Origin: Erythrobacter sp. HI0063
GTDB lineage: Bacteria > Pseudomonadota > Alphaproteobacteria > Sphingomonadales > Sphingomonadaceae
DNA length: 52,514 nucleotides
Assembly: GCF_001635685.1 (NCBI RefSeq)
Contig: NZ_LWFF01000108.1
Span: 1-52,514, forward strand
Direction: 5' to 3'
The notes beneath the pieces were generated by a model that saw nothing but the letters and a program-made list of their open reading frames with translations, had not been told where the DNA came from and did no database searches. Position 1 is the first letter of the stretch, and every line of letters begins with the position of its first letter. Below are positions 26,183 to 32,860 of the stretch, in pieces. Made by a program: the position numbers and the translations under genes.

Positions 26183-27415
26183 ATGGAAAGAAGAAACGTA
26201 GTCATCGTCGGCTCCGGCCATGGCGGAGCGCAAGCAGCTATCTACTTACGACAGAACGGGTTCGAGGGCTCCATTCTGATGATAAGCAATGATAGCGAAT
26301 TGCCTTACGAGCGCCCTCCTCTTTCTAAAGAATACTTTTCTGGCAACAAGCCTTTCGAACGGATTCTGATCCGCCCCGAAAAGTTCTGGAATGACAAGAA
26401 AATCGAGCGTCTTCTCGATACCGAGGTTGTCGCCATCGAATCCTCGAAGCATGAACTTTCGCTAAGCAACGGCGACTCGATCCGGTACGACAAGCTCATC
26501 TGGGCTGCTGGCGGCGCGCCGCGATCGCTGACCTGCTCGGGTTCGGATTTGAAAGGTGTCTATGCGATACGTACTCGCAACGATATCGACAACCTAGTCG
26601 GGGCGATCGACCGTGGCGCAAGGAAGGCTGTCGTTATAGGCGGCGGCTTCATCGGGCTCGAGATGGCGGCGGTACTACGAAAACTCGACTGCGAGGTCAC
26701 CCTATTAGAAGCGCAATCCCGCATTCTTGCGCGAGTGGCGGGAGAGGAAATCAGCGCATTCTATGAGACCGAACATCGCACACGAGGTGTCGATCTGCGG
26801 CTCGAAACCCAAGTCGATTCTATCGAAGGGGAGCGTGGCCGGGTCGCTCGCGTCCGACTTCATGATGGCTCCGCACTTGAAGCAGATGTGGTGATTGTTG
26901 GGATCGGCATCGTTGCGTCGGTCGAACCACTTCGCCGGGCCGGCGCAATCTGTTCGAACGGCGTCGAGGTGGATGGATCGTGCCGCACTTCGCTGAAGGA
27001 TGTGTTCGCTATCGGCGACTGCGCTGCGCATCGCAGTCAGTGGGCGGAAAACGCTATCATTAGAATCGAGTCAGTCCAAAACGCTAATGAAATGGCGAGA
27101 GTGGCCGCACTGACTATCTGTGGCCGAGACCAAGACTATACTGCCCTTCCTTGGTTCTGGTCAAATCAGTATGACCTAAAGCTTCAAACCGCAGGTCTGT
27201 CCCTTGGTCATGATATGACAATACTTCGTGGCGATCCGGCCACTCGATCATTCTCAGTCATCTATCTGCGCGATGGAGAGGTAATTGCACTTGATTGCGT
27301 AAACGCGGTAAAAGACTTCGCTCAAGGTCGTTTTATTATATCGAATAAAATTAATCGTCATCCTTCCGCGATGGCCGATACTGGGACGGCGCTGAAAGAT
27401 TTTAAAGATTCCTAG
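26183..27415 (+). CDS. Ferredoxin--NAD(P)+ reductase of a Rieske oxygenase system
   Basis: A 410-residue FAD/NAD(P)-dependent reductase of the putidaredoxin/rubredoxin/BphA4 family. It has the FAD motif VVIVGSGHGGAQAA at the N-terminus, LPYERPPLSKEY, typical of this family, the NAD-binding VVIGGGFIGLEMAAVL near residue 155, and the second FAD contact VFAIGDCA near 275. PWFWSNQYDLKLQ is also a family hallmark. It would move electrons from NAD(P)H to a [2Fe-2S] ferredoxin for the oxygenase at 9201-10981. No ferredoxin gene is visible. Its base composition falls toward the 3' end, next to the island border. Confidence 0.92.
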   Translation: MERRNVVIVGSGHGGAQAAIYLRQNGFEGSILMISNDSELPYERPPLSKEYFSGNKPFERILIRPEKFWNDKKIERLLDTEVVAIESSKHELSLSNGDSIRYDKLIWAAGGAPRSLTCSGSDLKGVYAIRTRNDIDNLVGAIDRGARKAVVIGGGFIGLEMAAVLRKLDCEVTLLEAQSRILARVAGEEISAFYETEHRTRGVDLRLETQVDSIEGERGRVARVRLHDGSALEADVVIVGIGIVASVEPLRRAGAICSNGVEVDGSCRTSLKDVFAIGDCAAHRSQWAENAIIRIESVQNANEMARVAALTICGRDQDYTALPWFWSNQYDLKLQTAGLSLGHDMTILRGDPATRSFSVIYLRDGEVIALDCVNAVKDFAQGRFIISNKINRHPSAMADTGTALKDFKDS

Positions 27416-27842
27416 ACAGCGCTCCTGTAGTATTGGCCTTTCCGCGATTAGACTGTGCTAACGAAATAATTTCCAATGGGCACCTTCTTTGAGACTCTGT
27501 TCGTCGGCAAAGATGCGCTAAAAAACGTGTGAGCTCAATTTCCGCAGGCGTAAGGTCCGCTAGTTGTTCGGACCTATCTTTTGCGCCGTTCGGGGCGAGG
27601 CGTTCGGACGTGTCACGATAGATTGTTGAATGTTGATCGAGCGTCAGATGGTTTATTGAACTCATGTGCGTCGCTTCGGAATCCCATCTGGCCGCGAGCC
27701 GCCGCGCCAAAATACGGGCGCGATCAGGATCACGGGTCTTCAAGGAAATACTTATAGGATTTTTTGCACTCGATCCGAAGGGCACCCGCCGGGGGAGGTG
27801 ATAGTTCCGGCCGCGCAGCCAGACGAACGGGTAAAACGCCAT
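27402..27842 (-). pseudogene. Truncated phage-type tyrosine integrase, N-terminal remnant
   Basis: The 146-residue frame begins MAFYPFVWLRGRNYHLPRRV and continues SISLKTRDPDRARILARRLA, which is the N-terminal DUF6538-like region of sphingomonad and other alphaproteobacterial tyrosine integrases, normally about 350-450 residues long. After about 110 residues the sequence ends without a core-binding or catalytic domain, and its stop overlaps the reductase 3' end by 14 bp. It looks like the leftover of an older integration event at the same locus. It should not be functional as a recombinase. Confidence 0.7.
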
Positions 27843-28246
27843 CAGCGCATTACTCCGTTCGCCGAACCGGGTCCGATGTTACAGGCAGACACTCCCGAAT
27901 GGTCAGCAACGCCCATCACCCGCTTGTGAACGAGTGTGTGTACGGGTTTATGAACAATTCGAGCCGTGCTCGAACCGAACTCGTCGAAAAGGCATAAAGC
28001 CAATGCTTTACGAGAGAAGTGGTGGCAGAAGAGGACTCGAACCGCTCTCAGAATGTCGCAAAACTGCGAGAATCTTGACCTTGGTTACTTAAGTGAGGCC
28101 CCCGTCGGTGCCCCCAGATTGCATTTTTACCAGAGGATTTGGGTCTCATCCTCAAAAAAGTCTAATGATTTCAATGCCCGTTCTTTACAGCAAATTTACG
28201 GGAATGACCAGCCATTTTGCCCCAACCGAGTGACTGAATGCAGGGG
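27843..28246. other. Left junction of the mobile island, no gene
   Basis: This 404-bp interval has no convincing gene. It holds the tRNA-like fragment (28020-28046) and GAGGCCCCC at 28095-28103 followed by GTGCCCCCAG. The same motifs (GAGGCCCCC, GAGCCCCCAG) recur upstream of the intact integrase at 46714-46774, so they may be integrase arm-type sites. I place the left border of the island in this interval, but no long direct repeat with the right side is visible. Confidence 0.5.
28020..28046 (-). repeat. tRNA 3'-end-like fragment (possible relic att site)
   Basis: Read on the minus strand, the sequence contains AGCGGTTCGAGTCCTCT, a T-arm with one mismatch, followed by TCTGCCACCA, a CCA-ended acceptor-like strand. 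No anticodon arm, D arm or 5' acceptor strand precedes it, so this is not a tRNA gene. Such 3' ends are typical integrase attachment cores, and the position beside a broken integrase fits a scar. The acceptor spacing is one base short, so chance resemblance remains possible. Confidence 0.35.
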
Positions 28247-29227
28247 TTATCCGCGCGCCTTCGCCCACTCTTCCCAATAGCGCACTAGCTCATCTGGCAG
28301 GCTTTCTACAAACTCTTGGCCCAATGAATAATGAGGCATCGCCTCGGCAACCGCTTCGAGTAGCGCCGCTCCCTGCACCGTGTCCTTGCGCCGCTTGAGC
28401 GGGTTCCGCTTGGCCTGAGCGCCCAACCACAGTTTGTGGAGCGCGAACCAGCGGGGGTCAGGTGCAACGATGCGCGCCGGGCTGCCATCACGGCATGGGA
28501 CGACCTGATCTACCCGCCGACCGGGCAAGAGCCATTCCTGTTCGGGTAGCGGAACTGGTCTTGGCCGATCCTTTCCGGCAAGCGTTTCGACACGCGATGG
28601 TGCTACCAGCAATTCGACTTCATAGGCCTTCGCGTTGCGCGCTTGGAATTCCCGCTCGGTATTAATCGTGAATGTCGGATCGACCGCTTTGAGCATGTCC
28701 CAAAGCTGCGTTCCGTCTTCCGGTTCGTCAGCCGTCCAGGCGAGATCGAAGTCCTCTGTTTCGTCAGGCACGTCGCGGAAAGTGCCCGCAGCTTCTAGCG
28801 CGTAGGCGGCCATCGCATTTGTCCCAACCACAAGCAGATGGCTGCCGAGAAGCGAGCGCTTGTCTGCCTCTCGAAGGATAGGGCCTGCGTCCGCCGAAAG
28901 GAGCGGCAAGCGCAACGCGCGGGCAATCCGGCTGCTCTCGCCAAGGGCATCCCGCGCTCCGTCACGGCGCTCCTTCAAAGCAGCCTTTGCAGCCTTGTAT
29001 TCCTCAAGCTGGGATTGCTTATCATCGTCCCAAGCACCGAGACTTTTGCCGTTCCCGCTGCGGTCAAATATCTCATAGAGATACTCGTATTCGCCGACCT
29101 TCTTGCGCCTCAGGTCGTATGGCATCGCATAGAGCTCGCGGTCGGCCTCGATCCACGCGTCATAGCGCTGGCGCATATTGACGAGCGCGCGCTCCTGTTC
29201 GGCAGAGAAAGGTTGGATCACAGCCAT
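28247..29227 (-). CDS. GSU2403-family nucleotidyltransferase-fold protein
   Basis: A 326-residue protein resembling the GSU2403-type nucleotidyltransferase family (NTP_transf_8). The polymerase-beta-like region has LLVVGTNAMAAYALEAAG followed by DETEDFDLAW, which supplies the GT/GS-turn and the paired acidic residues (EDFDL) that bind metal. VAPDPRWFALHKLWLG and NPLKRRKDTVQGAALLEAV form the C-terminal helical part. Related proteins sit on mobile elements and some nucleotidyltransferases act as toxins or defence effectors, but no partner gene is visible beside it. It is transcribed toward the left island border and stands alone. Confidence 0.72.
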   Translation of the reverse strand: MAVIQPFSAEQERALVNMRQRYDAWIEADRELYAMPYDLRRKKVGEYEYLYEIFDRSGNGKSLGAWDDDKQSQLEEYKAAKAALKERRDGARDALGESSRIARALRLPLLSADAGPILREADKRSLLGSHLLVVGTNAMAAYALEAAGTFRDVPDETEDFDLAWTADEPEDGTQLWDMLKAVDPTFTINTEREFQARNAKAYEVELLVAPSRVETLAGKDRPRPVPLPEQEWLLPGRRVDQVVPCRDGSPARIVAPDPRWFALHKLWLGAQAKRNPLKRRKDTVQGAALLEAVAEAMPHYSLGQEFVESLPDELVRYWEEWAKARG

Positions 29228-29717
29228 CGCTGCGATTTATCCCACAATTTTCCAATTTTCAATAAACGCGGGATAAATGCGCTCGAACCGGGGCAACGTG
29301 TAAAGATTTTTGCGTTTTCTTTGCATGTGCGTATCGACGTGCAAAGCGAAAGCGCGACTGCTTGTCATATCGACTCGAGCTTCGATTCGCGCGGAAACCG
29401 GACTTCCGCTGCACCAGAACCGTAGATTCGGACCTGCATCGCCCGGGAGCGGACACCAGCGGGAAAAAATCTTTCAGTCCCAGACTGTCCACAGCGATCC
29501 AACATCGTCCACCCGCCATTGGGGAACGGCAATAGTTCTATATTTGTTCTTTCCTACAGCATTGCGATTCGCATAGCTTGTCCAGCGTCACCTAAGCCAA
29601 GGGTGGCGCTGAGTTGAACATCTGATCGCACGGTCCGTAACGGCAAATTGAAGGACAACCCATCGTCGTGGGGGAACACGGCTTCGGTGACAGAACCTTG
29701 AAGCAAAGGAGTCTGTC
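29228..29717. other. 490-bp interval without a convincing gene
   Basis: The interval separates the nucleotidyltransferase and AlpA-like genes, which diverge, so it should contain both promoters. Several short frames exist but have neither a ribosome-binding site nor a recognisable protein. I see no strong hairpin or long repeat. Confidence 0.5.
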
Positions 29718-29909
29718 GTGCCGAATACTGAATTACTCACCTGCCATGAGGTCATGCGCCTGACTGGCATTCGCAGCCGGACAACGATCTGGCGACGCAT
29801 CCGCCGGGGTGCCTTTCCTCATCCCATCGACATTGGCGGCGGACGTATCCGCTGGCGTTCCACTGACATCGAGGAGTGGATCGAGGCCCTCCCCCTGCGC
29901 AGCTATTGA
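29718..29909 (+). CDS. AlpA-family DNA-binding regulator/excisionase
   Basis: A 63-residue MerR-like winged-helix protein of the AlpA type. It reads ELLTCHEVMRLTGIRSRTTI then WRRIRRGAFPHPIDIGGGRI and IRWRSTDIEEWIEALP, the complete family pattern. It starts at GTG 29718, with AAAGGAG 6 bases before it. On integrative elements such proteins activate integrase or excision genes or serve as excisionase. It heads the plus-strand mobilisation genes. Confidence 0.9.
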   Translation: MPNTELLTCHEVMRLTGIRSRTTIWRRIRRGAFPHPIDIGGGRIRWRSTDIEEWIEALPLRSY

Positions 29910-29951
29910 CCCCTCCAAGGCGGGCAATGGCCCGCAGAAAGCCAATCCTCC

Positions 29952-30467
29952 ATGTCTATCCTTTCCCTGATCAACGCAGCCCTGCAGAATCATGGCTGGC
30001 TGATCGCCAGCCTTCCGATTGACGAAGAAGATCGCGCGGCCCAGCTCATCAAATTGCTCGCCGAAGACAACGCAGATGGGCGCGCCCGTCGCCACACATT
30101 GCAGCCCTGGCTCTGGTACGAACGCCCTGTCCGCGAGCGGTTTGAGGGGCAAGATTGTTGCCTCACTGTCGAGGGTCCGATCTACAGGAGCAGGGACGGA
30201 ACCGGGTATCCGCTCGGCAGCCAGCTTCGTACCGAATTCGGGTGGCTTGACCTCACACCAGAAGAGACCAACCAGCTCGCAGATGAGGTTCGGTCCGCAA
30301 TCGACCTGACCCTGCTTCGCTGGTTCACGCGTCCCGAAATGGCGGACCGCCAGTTGCCTTCGCGCCAATCCCGCCAGCGCTATTTCGACGATGATGTCGC
30401 CCGCAATCTGATCCTGTCTGCGACGCCTCCAACGGCAAGCATGGAGCAAGAAGCCCATGCCAATTGA
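29952..30467 (+). CDS. Hypothetical protein of the mobilisation region
   Basis: A 171-residue protein of no family that I recognise. It is acidic at the N-terminus (DEEDRAAQLIKLLAED) and has a tryptophan-rich centre (LQPWLWYERP, FGWLDLTPEETNQL). There is no membrane segment or signal peptide. It lies 42 bp after the AlpA-like gene and about 200 bp before the accessory-protein gene, in an arrangement consistent with a mobilisation operon. Codon use matches the surrounding island genes, supporting that it is expressed. Confidence 0.65.
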   Translation: MSILSLINAALQNHGWLIASLPIDEEDRAAQLIKLLAEDNADGRARRHTLQPWLWYERPVRERFEGQDCCLTVEGPIYRSRDGTGYPLGSQLRTEFGWLDLTPEETNQLADEVRSAIDLTLLRWFTRPEMADRQLPSRQSRQRYFDDDVARNLILSATPPTASMEQEAHAN

Positions 30468-30675
30468 CAGGAAAAAAACTGGAGAAAGATGGGGCCACGA
30501 TACTGCGTATCGGACCCGTGATTTCCATACACACCCCACGCACGTGTGCATCAAGGATTTCTGCGGGTTTGAAGGGATGCGGATAGCATCGCGTTCAGGC
30601 CACTTGCCCAAGACCCGCGCAATTCCGCCATTCTTTGCGATGGCGGATAGCATCTCCACCGGAGCGGACCGATGA
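30457..30675 (+). CDS. Doubtful small protein between two island genes
   Basis: A 72-residue frame begins 11 bp inside the previous gene and its TGA overlaps the next ATG (ATGA), a geometry that suggests coupling. No Shine-Dalgarno sequence precedes it, and the composition (DFHTHPTHVCIKDFCGFEG) is unlike its neighbours. I do not recognise it. It may be an untranslated leader rather than a gene. Confidence 0.3.
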   Translation: MPIDRKKTGERWGHDTAYRTRDFHTHPTHVCIKDFCGFEGMRIASRSGHLPKTRAIPPFFAMADSISTGADR

Positions 30676-31043
30676 GCGCGCGGGCGCAGACGGTGCGCCT
30701 CAGTCCGTCGCAATACCGGGTGCTGGCTGACTTCGCAAAGCGTCGCGGTCTTTCCGAATACGCCATGCTGGCGCGGGTGGTGGAAGCAGGTTTTCTCGCC
30801 ATGCTTCACGGCACCGACAAGGAGACCGATCTTGCCGAACTGGCGCGCGAGATCGGGGCAATATCGGAGCGCCTGGCCGAGGCCGAACGGGTGCTCGATC
30901 GTACCTTGTTCACCGCCTGTGCGGCCTACGCTTACGCCCGCCATGCCGCGCTGGGCACGAAGAAAACCGACGAGACAATTGCAGGCGAAGCGCGCGCCGC
31001 GTTCGAGCGCCAGCGCTCGCTTGCTCTGGAGATCGAGCCATGA
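30672..31043 (+). CDS. Ribbon-helix-helix-like mobilisation accessory protein
   Basis: A 123-residue protein with an N-terminal RHH-like pattern (AQTVRLSPSQYRVLADFAKR followed by GLSEYAMLARVVEAG) and a C-terminal helical half (LAREIGAISERLAEAERVLD). This resembles the small oriT-binding relaxosome proteins located before TraD/TrwB genes. The start follows GGAGCGG, and its stop overlaps the coupling protein ATG. It probably assists relaxase or coupling-protein recruitment to oriT (inference from position). Confidence 0.65.
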   Translation: MSARAQTVRLSPSQYRVLADFAKRRGLSEYAMLARVVEAGFLAMLHGTDKETDLAELAREIGAISERLAEAERVLDRTLFTACAAYAYARHAALGTKKTDETIAGEARAAFERQRSLALEIEP

Positions 31044-32860
31044 ATTCGAACATCGATTTTGTCACCCGCGCCCATGCCCTTTGGCGCGTGCGTATGGCGC
31101 ATTGGCAGCAACGTTTCGGCTTCTTTGCCAAGCTCCTTCTATTCAGCTGCGTCGCAGGAGCGATCATCACCCCGCTGCTCCGGCTTGGTCCGGAAGAGAT
31201 AGCTGCTGTGGGTCACTTCATTGTAGCAAAGGCACTCTCATTGCTGGGCGAGTTCGCTGGCAAGGATTTCGATATGAGGATCACGGTCAACGGCGAGAGG
31301 CTGATCGTCCCCGCTTCCGTTATTGCCAGCGATCCCGCAACTGCCGCGAACTTCTTCTGGACTGTGAGACAGGTAATTGGAGGCACGCTCGCGGGGCTGG
31401 CCATCGGCATTTTCCTATCGGTTGTTGTCAAAAGATCGATGTCTGAGCAAGGCAGGGATACGCTTGCCGACCGGGTCATCGGCGGCACTCGCGTAGCGGA
31501 CGAAGAGGATGTTGCGGCACAGACCACTTTACTTTGCGGCAGGGACGCCCTGCGTATCGGTCCGGTCCCAATTCCGCGCCGGATCGAGACCCGTCACTTC
31601 GCCTTTCTCGGCACCACCGGCAGCGGCAAAACCACTGCCTTGCGCCAGATGCTCGACGGTATCGAAAGGCGCGGCGAAGCGGCGCTGGTATATGACACAT
31701 CGGGCGAGTTCATCGCGCACTATTACAACCCCGCGCGCGGGGACATCATCCTCAATCCCTTCGATGCGCGCTGCGCCTTCTGGACTCCATTCGACGAGAT
31801 ATCACATCCCGCCGATGCAGACCGGATAGCCCGCCAGCTCGTTTCTGAAACCAGTAGCCAGGATGACGATGTCTGGCTTGAAACAAGCCGCATTCTTGTC
31901 GCCAACATGATCCGCTCGCTCTGGGCGGAGAAGAACTGCAGCCTCGAAGCTTTGCTTGAAACCTTGCAGGTCAAGGACAAGGAGCAACTGAAGGAATGGC
32001 TGGGTCACACTTCGTCGGCGCGCACCTTTGCTAATGACGCCGACCGCGCCACCGGCAGCGTGCTCTTCATGCTCGCCAAGGCCGCGAACCTGATCCAGTT
32101 CCTGAAGGTCGAGGATGAGGGAGAGGAGCGCTTCGCCTTCCGCGATTTCATCGTCAAGCTGGACGAGTGTGAGGGAGCAAAGCCCTGGATATTCGTCCCC
32201 CGCAAGGAGGACTATTTTGAAGCGTCCAAGCCGCTCATGGCTTGCTGGCTCGAATGCGCGGCGAGTGCAGTGCTGGGTCTGTCGCCATCGTCAGACCGCC
32301 GCATCTGGTTCGTGCTCGACGAGCTGGCCGACCTGCCACGTGTCGAGAACCTGGCTCGCCTTCTGCCCGAAGGTCGCAAATTTGGTGCGGCCATTGTGCT
32401 CACCTTTCAGGCGCTCGGACAGATGCGAAATCGGTATGGTGCGAACATCGCTGAAGCCATGCTCGCCTGCTGCAACACCAAGCTGTTCCTGCAAACGGTC
32501 GATCAGGAAACCCGCAAATGGGCGAGCGAGACCATCGGTCAGTGCGAGGTGGAATTGCGCGTTGCCACCGACACGTTGTCGATTGGCAGCGAAGTGCCGC
32601 GCACCACCATCGCGACCCAGCGGCAGTTCCGCCCCGCCGTGCTTGAAAGCGAATTGCGGCTCAGTCCGCATCAAGGCTACCTGCTGCTTCCCGATGGCCT
32701 GCCAGTCGCGCGTATCGGTCTCACCGCTGATCACATCACCCGGCGTGGCGAGCCGCGTCAGCCCGGTTACGTGCCAGGCGATCCGGCAGGCACACTGTGG
32801 AGCCGGGTCAGCGAGATCGCCAAAGGTGCCGAACCCGATGCCAAACCGGGACCGGTCTGA
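31040..32860 (+). CDS. traD: Type IV coupling protein (TraD/TrwB family)
   Basis: A 606-residue inner-membrane ATPase. Two N-terminal hydrophobic segments (about residues 27-50 and 110-135) flank a periplasmic region. The Walker A motif GTTGSGKT is at residues 191-198 and Walker B VLDELADL has Asp427-Glu428. LLPEGRKFGAAIVLTFQALG and FLQTVDQETRKWASETIGQ are typical of TraD/TrwB-type proteins. It would hand the relaxase-DNA complex to a conjugation channel, which the island itself lacks. It overlaps both the accessory protein and relaxase genes (ATGA, TGATG). Confidence 0.93.
   Translation: MNSNIDFVTRAHALWRVRMAHWQQRFGFFAKLLLFSCVAGAIITPLLRLGPEEIAAVGHFIVAKALSLLGEFAGKDFDMRITVNGERLIVPASVIASDPATAANFFWTVRQVIGGTLAGLAIGIFLSVVVKRSMSEQGRDTLADRVIGGTRVADEEDVAAQTTLLCGRDALRIGPVPIPRRIETRHFAFLGTTGSGKTTALRQMLDGIERRGEAALVYDTSGEFIAHYYNPARGDIILNPFDARCAFWTPFDEISHPADADRIARQLVSETSSQDDDVWLETSRILVANMIRSLWAEKNCSLEALLETLQVKDKEQLKEWLGHTSSARTFANDADRATGSVLFMLAKAANLIQFLKVEDEGEERFAFRDFIVKLDECEGAKPWIFVPRKEDYFEASKPLMACWLECAASAVLGLSPSSDRRIWFVLDELADLPRVENLARLLPEGRKFGAAIVLTFQALGQMRNRYGANIAEAMLACCNTKLFLQTVDQETRKWASETIGQCEVELRVATDTLSIGSEVPRTTIATQRQFRPAVLESELRLSPHQGYLLLPDGLPVARIGLTADHITRRGEPRQPGYVPGDPAGTLWSRVSEIAKGAEPDAKPGPV

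Noticed and set aside
28020-28046. A possible complete tRNA gene.
   Set aside because: Only a T-arm and 3' acceptor-like strand are present; the D arm, anticodon arm and 5' acceptor strand are missing.
29733-30944. A 403-codon minus-strand open frame opposite the AlpA-like and accessory genes.
   Set aside because: It is a shadow of plus-strand genes with recognisable products, has no family features and no ribosome-binding site.
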